From Chloroflexota bacterium (GTDB lineage: Bacteria; Chloroflexota; Anaerolineae; Anaerolineales; UBA4823), in NCBI GenBank assembly GCA_012516075.1, contig JAAYXE010000121.1, positions 1 to 64,000 on the forward strand: a stretch of DNA of 64,000 nt, read 5' to 3'. The notes under the pieces were generated by a model. It saw nothing but the letters and a program-made list of their open reading frames with translations, had not been told where the DNA came from and did not search any database. A program made the position numbers and the translations under genes. Below, one piece after another: positions 1 to 8,963 of the stretch; the first letter of the stretch is position 1; the number at the start of each line of letters is the position of its first letter.

Positions 1-27
1 AGCCGTACTAATGGCCGAGGGCTTATG
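1..27 (+). rRNA. 23S rRNA, 3' end (partial)
   Basis: The window opens with AGCCGTACTAATGG followed by CCGAGGGCTTA, which matches the conserved 3' end of bacterial 23S rRNA. Only the last bases are present; the rest lies to the left. A short spacer of about 80 bases separates it from 5S rRNA. The exact mature 3' end is approximate. Confidence 0.8.
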
Positions 28-109
28 CCGTGATGGGGAGAACTCGGAATTCTTCGTAGTTGTGTCAGCGCAGTCGTATTCGTCAGGTGACAGATCGTCC
101 AGAAAAAAA

Positions 110-233
110 GTCTTTTGGTGTTTGGAGCGACGGTGGTACACACGGTCCCATCCCGAACCCGGTCGTTAAGCCCGTCAGCGCCGAGGGTACTGGGGGGGCG
201 ACCCCCTGGGAGAGCAGGTCAATGCCAAAAGAC
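110..233 (+). rRNA. 5S rRNA
   Basis: The ends pair in a terminal helix: GTCTTTTGG at 110-118 with CCAAAAGAC at 225-233. Between them is the typical 5S core, including GGTCCCATCCCGAACCC at about 144-160 (the loop B/C region) and a GC-rich 3' helix. The length of about 122 bases is normal for 5S. Its position just after the 23S end shows a 23S-5S order in this rRNA operon. The mature ends may be a base or two inside the helix ends given. Confidence 0.92.
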
Positions 234-253
234 TTTTTTATTTAATCAATCAC

Positions 254-284
254 AGCCCGGCGGTCGATGACCGCCGGGCTGTTT
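254..284 (+). terminator. rRNA operon terminator
   Basis: AGCCCGGCGGTC (254-265) and GACCGCCGGGCT (269-280) form a perfect 12-bp stem with a 3-base loop. It is followed by GTTTTCC. It lies 20 bases after the 5S gene and just before the convergent SIMPL gene. Confidence 0.85.
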
Positions 285-299
285 TCCTTATGAAAGCTT

Positions 300-1145
300 C
301 TAATTCGAACCCGGCGATGTCGCCGTCGCCGCAGCCGCGGGGACTGCCCCGCCGCCAACCAGGCTCCACCTCACCAGGACCGTTACCGCTGCGCGCAGCG
401 AACCGGGCTCTACCGGTGCGGCCTGGCGGGCGATGTCCGCGCCGCCGCTCCCTGACCCTAATGGGATCCCGGTCTGGCCAAGTTCCTCGATCGAATGCAC
501 GGGTCCCAGTTCGACGCCGGCCAGGCTGGCGAGCTGCTCAGCCTTCTGGCGCGCATCTTCCAGGGCAGCCTTACGGGCCTGTTCAAAAGCATCGCCGGTC
601 TGGTTGATCTGGAAGTCGATGGATTCGATCGCGTTGCCCCCCGCCTGTACTGCAGTGTCAATGATATTCCCTACCTCATCCAGGTCTTCCACCCGCACCT
701 GGACAATGTTGCGGGCTTCATATCCGCTGATCTCCGGGGTCGTGACCTGACCCTGCGGCTGGTTGGCATACGTCGGGAACAGCAGCAGGCTCTGGGTCTG
801 GATATCATCCTCCCCCAAGCCGGCATCCTCCAGTGCCTGAAGCAGTGCTTCCATCTGTGTGCTGTTCTCCGTGATCGCCTCGCTGGCCGTCTCGGCCGTG
901 GTGACCACTCCGACCCGGATCAGCGCGAAGTCGGGCTCGATGTTCACCGCTCCCGTCCCCACCACCGCAATGGTGCGGTTCAGGTCCCCGGCCTGCTGGA
1001 TCGATGTTCCGCCCCCCTGCTGCAGGCCGGATCCGGTCGCCTGGGCGCGCGCCGCCTGCATCAGGATCCCGCTGGCACTGATGATCAGCATCAGGGTAAC
1101 GAATATAAGCGTTGAGACCAATATCATGCGCAGATTATGCTTCAT
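300..1145 (-). CDS. Secreted SIMPL-domain (DUF541/YggE-like) protein
   Basis: This is a 281-residue SIMPL (DUF541) protein. Residues 1-36 form a Sec signal peptide: Lys and Arg near the start, a long hydrophobic core (ILVSTLIFVTLMLIISASG), then AxA-type sites. The mature part has the family opening IAVVGTGAVNIEPDFALIRVGV and an interior rich in coiled alpha/beta segments. I start it at the ATG at 1145 because AAAGGAGGT lies 4 bases upstream; an ATG nine codons earlier has no such site. SIMPL proteins are periplasmic or extracellular, and their function is poorly known (oxidative-stress and signalling roles have been proposed). It converges on the rRNA operon. Confidence 0.85.
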   Translation of the reverse strand: MKHNLRMILVSTLIFVTLMLIISASGILMQAARAQATGSGLQQGGGTSIQQAGDLNRTIAVVGTGAVNIEPDFALIRVGVVTTAETASEAITENSTQMEALLQALEDAGLGEDDIQTQSLLLFPTYANQPQGQVTTPEISGYEARNIVQVRVEDLDEVGNIIDTAVQAGGNAIESIDFQINQTGDAFEQARKAALEDARQKAEQLASLAGVELGPVHSIEELGQTGIPLGSGSGGADIARQAAPVEPGSLRAAVTVLVRWSLVGGGAVPAAAATATSPGSN

Positions 1146-1193
1146 GGCTACCTCCTTTGAAACCGTCCCCACGAGGGGAGCAGCCAGGTCTTT

Positions 1194-2165
1194 CTAAAGA
1201 AACTCCGGCAGTATTTCCCGCTCATAAAAATCAAAAAAGCCTTCCTGATCCGGGCCAATCTGGTGCACATACACGTGGTCGTAGCCCGCATCGATCATCT
1301 TCTGGATGCCCTCCAGGTGTTTGCGTTTATCGGGGCCTAACACCGTATCTTTCACCGCATCTTCTTCTCTCACGAGCTTAACGGCGGCCTCGAAGTGATC
1401 CGGAGTGGGCAGATCGGCATGCAAACTGCCCGGCACGGCCCCGTTCGGCCAGATCTCGTACACGGTTTTGCGCGCCTGCGCTTCATCCCGGGCCCAGCAC
1501 ACCTTGATCTGCCCGTAGCAGGGCTTCCCTCGCCCGCCGCTTTGCCGGTACTGGGAGACGATATCTCCCTGCGGTGCTGTGCTGATCAGCCCGTCGGCAA
1601 TCTCGCCGGCCAGCTCGATGGCCATGGGCCCTACCGCGGCCATGTAGACCGGCGGGGGTGAAGACGGACGCGTAAAAATCTGGGCGTTTTCAACCGTGTA
1701 GTAGTCCCCCCAGAAGCTTTCTTCCTCGCCGCCCCACAACAGGCGGATGATCTCAACAGCTTCCCTCAGCATTTCCAGCCGCACTTCTGCCGGCGGCCAT
1801 TGATCGCCGAGGATATGCTCGTTGAGCGCCTCCCCGCTGCCAATTCCCAGAAAAAACCGGCCTTCTCCTTCATCGGTTTCCATCATGGCTGCCGAAGTTG
1901 CCGCCGCCTGTGCGATGATCGCCGGGTGTATCCGAAAGGTCGGGCAGGTGACCCCTGTTCCCAGCCGCAGCCTTGATGTCGCCTCCGCGATCCCGCCGAT
2001 AACATTCCAGACGAATGGGCTGTGCCCCTGCCGGCTGATCCACGGATGATAATGATCAGAGATCAGTGCAAAAGTAAAACCGGCTTCTTCCGCCCGGCGG
2101 GCGTTGCGCACCAGCTCCCGGGGTCCAAATTCTTCGCTCGACAGCGCATATCCGATCTCGGTCAT
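1194..2165 (-). CDS. F420-dependent LLM-class oxidoreductase (TIGR03557-like)
   Basis: This 323-residue protein belongs to the luciferase-like monooxygenase fold, in the subgroup resembling F420-dependent glucose-6-phosphate dehydrogenase. Visible marks are the opening IGYALSSEEFGPRELV, the ISDHYHPW segment near residue 38, RLRLGTGVTCPTFRIHPAI, and GRFFLGIGSGEALNEH around residues 105-120. The full-length TIM-barrel is present. The substrate cannot be read from the sequence. If the cofactor assignment is right, the host makes or salvages coenzyme F420. The ATG is supported by AGGAG 6 bases upstream. The gene stands alone, transcribed towards the SIMPL gene. Confidence 0.8.
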   Translation of the reverse strand: MTEIGYALSSEEFGPRELVRNARRAEEAGFTFALISDHYHPWISRQGHSPFVWNVIGGIAEATSRLRLGTGVTCPTFRIHPAIIAQAAATSAAMMETDEGEGRFFLGIGSGEALNEHILGDQWPPAEVRLEMLREAVEIIRLLWGGEEESFWGDYYTVENAQIFTRPSSPPPVYMAAVGPMAIELAGEIADGLISTAPQGDIVSQYRQSGGRGKPCYGQIKVCWARDEAQARKTVYEIWPNGAVPGSLHADLPTPDHFEAAVKLVREEDAVKDTVLGPDKRKHLEGIQKMIDAGYDHVYVHQIGPDQEGFFDFYEREILPEFL

Positions 2166-2474
2166 GCAGGTCTCCTATTTTCATTATTTTGGGAAATCAA
2201 AAATGCACTCCGGACGCAGGCATACGCGATCTGATCATTTAGCCTCACGTTCTCAGCTGGAATACATCGCATCGTTACCCCCTGAAGCGGCTGGCGACCC
2301 GGCCGGCAGGATCGCTGCCCGGTTGAGAAATCAAACGGCCCCCGAAGCGGGGCTGCCGGTCGTCATCATCTGGTTAACAGTGTAAGTGGGGAAAAGGAAA
2401 GACTCAATGCGGGAAATCCCCTACCCTGCAGTAGGTATTTCCCTTAGAAAGAAATGGAACGTTCGTGTACTGGA
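2166..2474. other. Non-coding gap between two minus-strand genes
   Basis: This 309-base gap holds no convincing gene. It contains a strong inverted repeat near 2411-2443, listed separately. A weaker G+C hairpin lies at 2338-2353 (GCCCC/GGGGC). Short plus-strand reading frames across it show no family likeness. It must hold the promoter of the F420-type oxidoreductase gene, but I see no clear -35/-10 pair. Confidence 0.6.
2411..2443 (-). terminator. Hairpin downstream of the cysteinyl ligase gene, possible terminator
   Basis: GGGAAAT (2411-2417) pairs with ATTTCCC (2437-2443), and CCTAC pairs with GTAGG inside it, giving an interrupted 12-bp stem around CCTGCA. It starts 31 bases beyond the stop codon of the minus-strand ligase gene. 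The minus-strand sequence after it is only moderately T-rich, so termination is plausible but not certain. Confidence 0.45.
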
Positions 2475-3728
2475 TCAGGCGAAGCGCGGCAGGAGGGCGT
2501 TCCACCCGTCCGGGACGGGTTCATCACCGCCGGGTGAGCCCAGCCGCAGTCCGAAAACGCTGCCGAAGGTCTTCAACGCCGACTGTGCTTCCACGACATT
2601 GCGCCGCGCCATCGAGGCGTCCTCGATCGCCTCGGCCAGCCCTTCCATCACCTTCAGTGCTCCCGGGGTGTCCAGGTCGTTGTCCATGCTGGCGGTAAAT
2701 GCGGCCCAGGCAGCCTCCGACTCCAGCGGGGTCCCCGTGCCGGCCGGTGCGCTGACCGCCTTTTCAAACTTCTCGGCCAGCCTGGCAGCTTTCTTCAAGT
2801 CCCCCTCGTCAAAGGACCACGGCTTGCGGTAATGGTGACTTGCCAGGTAAACGCGGACAGCGTTGGCGGTATATTTAGGCAGCAAATCGCTGATCATCAC
2901 CAGGTTCCCCAGCGATTTGCTCATCTTCTCCCCCTTATACTCCACCATCGCAGTGTGCATCCAGACCCTCACGAAGGGCCTGCGCTCGCGCAGCGGTTCC
3001 ACCTGTGCAATCTCGCACTCGTGATGGGGGAAACACAGGTCGGCTCCGCCGCCATGAATATCCACCCGGTCTCCCAGGTATTTTTGCGCCAGCGTGGAGC
3101 ACTCGATATGCCACCCCGGCCGCCCCTTGCCCCACGGGCTCTCCCAGGATGGCTCGCCGGGCATCTCCGCCTGCCACAGCACAAAGTCCAGCGGGTCCCG
3201 TTTGTGCGGATCGTTGGGATAATTGCCGCGTTCGTTGGCGATGGGGAGCATCTCGCTGCGTGGGATCTGGCTCAACTTGCCGAACTCTGGCCAGCTCGAG
3301 ACGGAATAGTAAACATTGCCATTGGCCTGGTATGCCACCCCGCGCTTGAGCAGCTTCCGGACCTGGTCGATAATATCGTCGATTACGTCCGTTGCCCGTG
3401 GAAAGTGATCGGGCGGCCGGATGTTGAGCGCCTGCATGTCGCGGATGTAGTGGGTCGTCCACTGGTTGCCCAGCTGCTTCCAGTCCTCCCCCACGGCGCG
3501 CGCCCGCCGCAGGATATCGTCGTCGATATCCGTCACGTTCTGCACGTATTGAACACTCATGCCGCGCAGCTCCAGGTAGCGCACCAGCGCGTCCACGGAG
3601 GCATAGGTGAACGCATGGCCGACATGCGTCGTATCGTAGGGTGTGATTCCACAGACGTAGATTTTGACGCTGTCTCCCCCTGGCTCAAAAGGTTCGACAC
3701 TGCGGGAAAGGGTATTGTAAAGTTTCAT
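2475..3728 (-). CDS. Cysteinyl-tRNA synthetase / MshC-like class I ligase
   Basis: This 417-residue class I ligase activates cysteine. It has the HIGH box as HVGH (in TPYDTTHVGHAFTY), KMSKS followed by LGNL near residue 275, and likely zinc ligands in YVCG, HIECS and FPHHE. It shows a mix of features. The GITPYD opening, the PGEPSWESPWGKGRPGW segment and the KMSKS-LGNLVMIS region resemble MshC, the mycothiol cysteine ligase. The GGGADLCFPHHECEIAQ segment is nearer CysS. It stops at VFGLRL plus a short tail and lacks the usual last 40-50 residues of CysS (IRDEL, DTPxGTxW). It may be the only CysS here or a tRNA-independent ligase. No other mycothiol gene is nearby. Confidence 0.75.
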   Translation of the reverse strand: MKLYNTLSRSVEPFEPGGDSVKIYVCGITPYDTTHVGHAFTYASVDALVRYLELRGMSVQYVQNVTDIDDDILRRARAVGEDWKQLGNQWTTHYIRDMQALNIRPPDHFPRATDVIDDIIDQVRKLLKRGVAYQANGNVYYSVSSWPEFGKLSQIPRSEMLPIANERGNYPNDPHKRDPLDFVLWQAEMPGEPSWESPWGKGRPGWHIECSTLAQKYLGDRVDIHGGGADLCFPHHECEIAQVEPLRERRPFVRVWMHTAMVEYKGEKMSKSLGNLVMISDLLPKYTANAVRVYLASHHYRKPWSFDEGDLKKAARLAEKFEKAVSAPAGTGTPLESEAAWAAFTASMDNDLDTPGALKVMEGLAEAIEDASMARRNVVEAQSALKTFGSVFGLRLGSPGGDEPVPDGWNALLPRFA

Positions 3729-3771
3729 ATCCCTCGTTCGAGCTCCATTGATCCCAACTTCTTCACAGGGT

Positions 3772-3789
3772 ATGATAACATATTATCAT
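3772..3789. promoter_or_regulatory. AT-rich inverted repeat in a divergent promoter region
   Basis: ATGATAA (3772-3778) and TTATCAT (3783-3789) form a 7-bp inverted repeat around CATA. It lies in the 163-base region between the divergent ligase and sucA genes, the only strongly AT-rich stretch there. It could be an operator or simply overlap -10 elements. No matching copy was seen elsewhere. Confidence 0.35.
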
Positions 3790-3891
3790 CTTCGAGTTCG
3801 CTCGCGTGCACTGGCCCTGCTGCAGCCGGCGGGTCTGGCAGTGCGGGGCGAACCGGATGATTACCAGGGGGCATTTCTGGAGAAGGTAAAC

Positions 3892-6666
3892 ATGGATCTA
3901 TTGAAAGAATTTCATGGCCCCAACGCCGGATACGTGCTGGACCTGTACGAAAAGTACAGGCAGGACCCCTCGTCCGTCGATGCATTCACCCGCGCGGTCT
4001 TCGAGCGCTGGACGCCGGACGGTAACGGCACGCGTGAGCCCGTAAGCACTACCACTGGACCGGCCCTGGTAGCCATCAGCCCTGAAAAAGTCGCGGCAGT
4101 CGTCAAACTGGCCAGCGCGATCCGCTCCTACGGCCACCTCTCCGCCACACTCGACCCGTTGGGCACCCCGCCGCGCGGCGATCCGGAACTCACGCTCGAG
4201 TTCCACGGCCTTACGGAGGATGACCTGCGGCAGATTCCCGCCGGTGTGGTCGGCGGCCCACTCGCCGAAGACGCTCCGTCAGCGTACGATGCGATAGAGG
4301 CCCTGCGCCAGGTTTACACCACCACCATCGGTTACGAGTACGGCCATATCCGCATCCCCGAAGAGCGAGACTGGCTGCGCCATTCCGCTGAATGCGGCGT
4401 GTTCCGCCCACCGCAGGCGCCGGTCGACTCTCGCCAGCTCCTGCAGCGCTTAACCCAGGTTGAAGTCTTCGAGCAGTTCCTGCAGCGCACCTTCCCGGGG
4501 AAGACGCGCTTCTCGATCGAAGGCCTGGACATGATGATCCCCATGCTGGACGAACTGATTGCGGCCGCCGCGGAAGAGGGCATACGCATGATCCAGATCG
4601 GCATGGCTCACCGTGGACGGCTCAACGTCCTGGCTCACATCCTCGGGCGCTCGTACGACCAGATCCTGGCCGAATTCAAAGACCCGCTGGCCAGCTTCCC
4701 GACCCGCGACCAGATGGGCTGGACCGGCGACGTGAAGTACCACAAGGGCGCGCGGCGAGAAATCGAAGAGGGCGAAAGCGTCGATCTCGTCATCGATATG
4801 CCGCCGAACCCCAGCCACCTGGAGCACGTCGACCCGGTCCTGCTGGGAATGGCCCGCGCTGCGGCCAGCAAAACGGACCAGCCCGGCCCGCCGCAGTTCT
4901 TCCCCTCGGTTACCCTGCCGGTCCTGATCCATGGAGACGCGTCTTTCCCGGGCCAGGGCGTGGTCGCCGAAACGTTGAACATGTCCCGCCTGGACGGCTA
5001 TTCGGTGGGCGGCTCCATCCACCTCATCGCCAACAACCAGCTCGGTTTCACCACCTCGCCCGAAGAAGGCCGCAGCACCATGTATGCCAGCGACCTGGCG
5101 AAAGGTTTTCAGATCCCGATCATCCACGTCAACGCGGACGACCCGGTGGGCTGCCTGGAGGCGATCCGCACCGCTTTTGCCTACCGGCAGAAGTTCCACA
5201 AAGATTTCCTGGTCGATATTATCGGCTACCGGCGCTACGGTCACAACGAAGGTGACGAGCCAGAATACACGCAGCCGAAGATGTACGCCGTTATCGAAAA
5301 GCACCCCTCCGTGCGCAGGCTCTGGGCGGACCGGCTGGTGGAAGAAGGCGCGGTCGAGCCGCACGAACCCGATGCGTGGGTCCAGCAGCGCATGGATGAG
5401 CTGCAGGGCATCCTTGACCGCCTGGAGCCCGAACAGGCCATCCGCGAGCCCGAACTCGAACCGGCGCCGCGCGGGCTGGCCCGCAACGTCGAGACCGCTG
5501 TCCCGCTGGAAGTCCTGCGCGAGATCAACGCCGCGCTTCTGGAAGTACCCCCGGGGTTCAATCTGCACCGCAAGATCGCCCGCCAGCGCCAGCGCCGGCA
5601 GAACCTGTTCGACGACCCTGACCAGCCTGTGATCGACTGGTCGACAGCTGAAGAACTGGCGCTGGCGACCATCCTGGCGGACGGGGTTCCGATCCGCTTT
5701 TCCGGCGAAGATTCGCAGCGCGGCACCTTCAGCCAGCGCCATGCTGTGCTGCACGATGTCGAAACCGGAGAGACCTACGTCCCGCTGCAGTCGATCCCCC
5801 AGGTGAAGGCCGCTTTTGAGATCATCAACAGCCCGCTCTCAGAGAATGCGGCCATCGGCTTTGAACTGGGCTTTGATTTCCTCACCCTCAAACAGCTCGT
5901 CATCTGGGAGGCCCAGTACGGGGATTTCATCAACGCCGCCCAGGCCATGATCGACGAATACCTGGTTTCTGCGCGCGCCAAATGGGAGTACACCCCGTCG
6001 ATGGTGCTGCTGCTGCCGCATGGATATGAAGGCCAGGGCCCCGACCACTCCAGCGGCAGGCCCGAACGCTTCCTGCAGCTCTGTGCGGATATCAACATGC
6101 GCGTGGCCAACTGCACCACCGCCGCGCAGTACTTCCATCTGCTGCGCCGCCAGGCCGCCCTGGTGGAGAGCGACCCGCTGCCGCTCGTTGTGCTCACGCC
6201 GAAGAGCCTGCTGCGCCATCCAATGGTGTTCTCCCCACCGCGAGAATTTGCCGAAAGCCGCTGGCAGGCAGTTATCGACGATCTGCAGGCGCGCGAGAAC
6301 CCGGAGCGCATCACCAAACTGGTGCTGTGCAGCGGAAAGATCTATGTCGACATGGTGACCTCGGACCTCCGTTCGGCCTCCACACACACCGCCCTCGTAC
6401 GAGTCGAGCAGCTCTATCCTTACCCGCAGGACGAGCTGGGAGAGATACTCGCCAGCTACCCGCGCCTGAACGAGGTCGTCTGGGTGCAGGAAGAGCCCCA
6501 GAACATGGGGGCCTGGGAGTACATCGCCCCGCGAATTATGGCTCAGCTGGATAACCGGCTTCCGCTGCGGTGCATCAGCCGCCCGCGCAACGCCAGCCCG
6601 GCGGAAGGCTCAACCACCCGGCACGCAGCCCGGCAGGCGGAAATCATCCGCCAGGCCCTGGAGTAA
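3892..6666 (+). CDS. sucA: 2-Oxoglutarate dehydrogenase E1 component
   Basis: This is a thiamine-diphosphate E1 subunit of 924 residues, normal for the family. It decarboxylates 2-oxoglutarate and passes the succinyl group to E2. The N-terminal segment [16 protein letters not shown] is the E1o signature. Later come [52 protein letters not shown] and [17 protein letters not shown] in the TPP-binding half. [18 protein letters not shown] lies in the pyrimidine-binding half. The start at 3892 follows GGAGAAGG 5 bases upstream; the longer frame to 3748 lacks family sequence. It lacks the N-terminal E2-like domain of actinobacterial Kgd. sucB follows after 100 bases. No E3 (lpd) gene is in the window. 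Confidence 0.95.
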   Translation: MDLLKEFHGPNAGYVLDLYEKYRQDPSSVDAFTRAVFERWTPDGNGTREPVSTTTGPALVAISPEKVAAVVKLASAIRSYGHLSATLDPLGTPPRGDPELTLEFHGLTEDDLRQIPAGVVGGPLAEDAPSAYDAIEALRQVYTTTIGYEYGHIRIPEERDWLRHSAECGVFRPPQAPVDSRQLLQRLTQVEVFEQFLQRTFPGKTRFSIEGLDMMIPMLDELIAAAAEEGIRMIQIGMAHRGRLNVLAHILGRSYDQILAEFKDPLASFPTRDQMGWTGDVKYHKGARREIEEGESVDLVIDMPPNPSHLEHVDPVLLGMARAAASKTDQPGPPQFFPSVTLPVLIHGDASFPGQGVVAETLNMSRLDGYSVGGSIHLIANNQLGFTTSPEEGRSTMYASDLAKGFQIPIIHVNADDPVGCLEAIRTAFAYRQKFHKDFLVDIIGYRRYGHNEGDEPEYTQPKMYAVIEKHPSVRRLWADRLVEEGAVEPHEPDAWVQQRMDELQGILDRLEPEQAIREPELEPAPRGLARNVETAVPLEVLREINAALLEVPPGFNLHRKIARQRQRRQNLFDDPDQPVIDWSTAEELALATILADGVPIRFSGEDSQRGTFSQRHAVLHDVETGETYVPLQSIPQVKAAFEIINSPLSENAAIGFELGFDFLTLKQLVIWEAQYGDFINAAQAMIDEYLVSARAKWEYTPSMVLLLPHGYEGQGPDHSSGRPERFLQLCADINMRVANCTTAAQYFHLLRRQAALVESDPLPLVVLTPKSLLRHPMVFSPPREFAESRWQAVIDDLQARENPERITKLVLCSGKIYVDMVTSDLRSASTHTALVRVEQLYPYPQDELGEILASYPRLNEVVWVQEEPQNMGAWEYIAPRIMAQLDNRLPLRCISRPRNASPAEGSTTRHAARQAEIIRQALE

Positions 6667-6766
6667 GGCTGCTGGAGAAACACAGTCTGCACCGTCGTTT
6701 GTTTGCACAGGACACGGCATCACCGCACACTGGCGGAAAATTGCCAGTACCGGAAAGGAGATCCTG

Positions 6767-8077
6767 ATGGATATCGTTGTACCCGAACTGGGAGAATCGG
6801 TTGTCGAAGCAACCGTTGCCCGCTGGCTGAAAAAAGAGGGGGAGCCCGTGCGCGCTGGCGAGGCGGTTGTCGAACTGGAGACCGATAAGGTAGACCTGGA
6901 AGTCAGCGCAACGCAGTCCGGCGTCCTTACGCAGATCCTGCACCCGGAAGGCGCTGACGTGCAGGTCGGCCAGGTTCTGGGCAGGATCGAACCCTCTGGC
7001 GAACCTGCTCCGGAACAACCGTCCCCTGCAGGAGCAGAAGCACCGGCTCAGGCTCCGTCCAGGGAGACAGCACCAGCAGCCGCACCGTCGGGCCCGGCAC
7101 AGGGGAACGCCGGGCAGGGCGCAGCAAAGGTGGAACGACCGCGTGTCACCCCGGTCGCCCGCCGTATGGCCGAACAGCAGGGCATCAACCTGGAGCAGAT
7201 CAGCACAGCCCGGCCCGGTGAGCGCGTCACCCGCCAGGACGTGGAACGCTTCCTGCAGCAGGGTCAGCCCGCTCCTCAGCCGCAGGTAGTAGAACAGGCC
7301 CGCCCCGCCGCCGGAGAGCGGCCGGCTCCAGCACTGCCTGCCGCCCCACCGGGTACGGACGGTCAGGCGGTAACCGGCCGGCGCGAGATCCGCGAGCGCA
7401 TGTCCCGCCGCCGGCGCACCATCGCCGCACGCCTGGTCGAAGCCCAGCAGACGGCAGCCATGCTCACCACCTTCAACGATGTTGATATGACCGCGGTGAT
7501 GGAGATTCGCCGGCGCAGAAAAGATTCGTTCCAGGAGAAATACGGCGTGAAGCTGGGCCTGATGTCTTTCTTCGTCAAAGCCGTCATCGGCGCCCTGAAG
7601 GCCTTCCCGCGCCTGAACGCCGAAATCCAGGGCGACGAGATCGTCCTGAAGCAGTACTACGACATCGGTATCGCGGTCGGAGCCGAAGAAGGCCTGGTCG
7701 TCCCTGTGCTGCACGACGCCGACCGCATGAGCTTTGCGGAAATAGAAAAAGCGATTCTGAATTACATCGATAAGGTCAGGAACGGCACCCTGTCACTGGA
7801 AGACCTGCGCGGCGGCACCTTCACCATAACCAATGGCGGTGTGTTTGGCTCCCTGCTCAGCACCCCGATCCTGAATCCGCCGCAGGTGGGCATTCTTGGT
7901 CTGCACCGCATCGAAGACAGGCCGGTGGTCATCAATAAAGAAATCGTCATTCGCCCCATGATGTACATGGCGCTGAGCTACGATCACCGTATCGTAGACG
8001 GGCGAGAAGCGGTACAATTCCTGGTGAAAGTCAAGGAACTGATCGAAGATCCGGAAACCCTTCTGCTGGAAGGATAA
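6767..8077 (+). CDS. sucB: Dihydrolipoamide succinyltransferase (E2)
   Basis: This 436-residue E2 subunit takes the succinyl group from E1 and transfers it to CoA. Residues 1-76 are a lipoyl domain with the lipoylation lysine in [12 protein letters not shown]. An Ala/Pro/Gln/Glu-rich linker follows. A peripheral-subunit-binding domain ([16 protein letters not shown] to [11 protein letters not shown]) spans about residues 126-166. A second flexible linker precedes the catalytic domain (about 205-436), which ends with the active-site motif DHRIVDG and the closing DPETLLLEG. It is the succinyl type by its pairing with sucA. The start follows AAAGGAG by 6 bases. Confidence 0.94.
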   Translation: MDIVVPELGESVVEATVARWLKKEGEPVRAGEAVVELETDKVDLEVSATQSGVLTQILHPEGADVQVGQVLGRIEPSGEPAPEQPSPAGAEAPAQAPSRETAPAAAPSGPAQGNAGQGAAKVERPRVTPVARRMAEQQGINLEQISTARPGERVTRQDVERFLQQGQPAPQPQVVEQARPAAGERPAPALPAAPPGTDGQAVTGRREIRERMSRRRRTIAARLVEAQQTAAMLTTFNDVDMTAVMEIRRRRKDSFQEKYGVKLGLMSFFVKAVIGALKAFPRLNAEIQGDEIVLKQYYDIGIAVGAEEGLVVPVLHDADRMSFAEIEKAILNYIDKVRNGTLSLEDLRGGTFTITNGGVFGSLLSTPILNPPQVGILGLHRIEDRPVVINKEIVIRPMMYMALSYDHRIVDGREAVQFLVKVKELIEDPETLLLEG

Positions 8078-8115
8078 TTTCGCTCTGTCTCGCTCAGCCT
8101 GTTCAGGAGGTGCGC

Positions 8116-8919
8116 ATGGCAGCCGCAGCGACCGGTGCCACCATTTTACTGGTGGACGACGAGGAGAATCTCCGTCATACGCTGGCTCTCATCCTGGGGC
8201 GCGCCGGTTACTGTGTGAGCACGGCCGAAAGCGTCGATGAAGCGCGCCAGCACCTGCAGGCCGGTCCCTTTGACCTGGTCTTCTTGGACCTGAGGATGCC
8301 CGGTACGGGCGGGCTGGTACTCCTGCGCGAGTTGCGCGACCGCTTCCCCCAGATGCCGGTATTGATTCTCACCGCCCATGCCACGCTGGATTCGGCCATC
8401 GAAGCTGTGCGCTGTGGCGCCCGCGACTATCTGCTCAAGCCCTTCGACCCGCCCCAGCTTCTCGCCCGGGTTGAGGAGATCCTGGCGGAAAACGAGCCGG
8501 CCCGCCGCCAGCGCGTCATCCTGAGCGAAATCCAGGGCCTGCTCGACGAGTGGAAGCAGATCACCACCAACTGCTCCCATAAACAGGAGACCGATTTTAC
8601 ACTGGACCCCGCTCGCTTTCTGCAGCGGGGGGCCTTTACAATTGATCTGCACGCCCGCTATGCCACGCTCGCCGGGAAACGCCTCTGCCTCTCGCCCACC
8701 GCTTTCGACTACCTGGTCACACTGCTGCGGCATTCACCCAACCCTGTGCCCTACGACGTCCTGGTGCTCGAATCCCAGGGCTACCAGTCCTCCATTGCCG
8801 AAGCGCGCGAGATGGCGCGCTGGCGCATCCACGAACTGCGCAAAGCACTAGAGCCCAACCCCCAGCAGCCCCAGTACATCATCACTGTCCGCAGTGTGGG
8901 CTACCGGCTGATCACCTGA
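8116..8919 (+). CDS. Response regulator, receiver plus winged-helix output
   Basis: This 267-residue two-component response regulator has an N-terminal receiver domain (residues about 6-120). It shows the acidic pair in LLVDDEE, the phospho-acceptor aspartate in VFLDLRMPG, the conserved Thr in LILTAHA and the Lys in LLKPFD. After a charged linker, a C-terminal region (about 165-267) resembles an OmpR-type winged helix, with LSPTAFDYLVTLLRH and a closing IITVRSVGYRLIT. It should bind DNA when phosphorylated. No histidine kinase lies beside it; the nearest kinase gene is at 27 kb. I choose ATG 8116 because AGGAGGT precedes it by 4 bases; a GTG at 8110 overlaps that site. Confidence 0.88.
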   Translation: MAAAATGATILLVDDEENLRHTLALILGRAGYCVSTAESVDEARQHLQAGPFDLVFLDLRMPGTGGLVLLRELRDRFPQMPVLILTAHATLDSAIEAVRCGARDYLLKPFDPPQLLARVEEILAENEPARRQRVILSEIQGLLDEWKQITTNCSHKQETDFTLDPARFLQRGAFTIDLHARYATLAGKRLCLSPTAFDYLVTLLRHSPNPVPYDVLVLESQGYQSSIAEAREMARWRIHELRKALEPNPQQPQYIITVRSVGYRLIT

Positions 8920-8963
8920 CTTTCAATACCACACCAGCTCTCAACAACCAGGCAAACAAACAT

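Noticed and set aside
3748-3891. N-terminal extension of sucA starting at 3748
   Set aside because: It has no E1 family sequence, lies across the divergent promoter region, and a good ribosome-binding site supports ATG 3892.
8116-8919. Pairing of this response regulator with the kinase at 26747-27958 as one system
   Set aside because: They are 18 kb apart on opposite strands; co-function is only a possibility.
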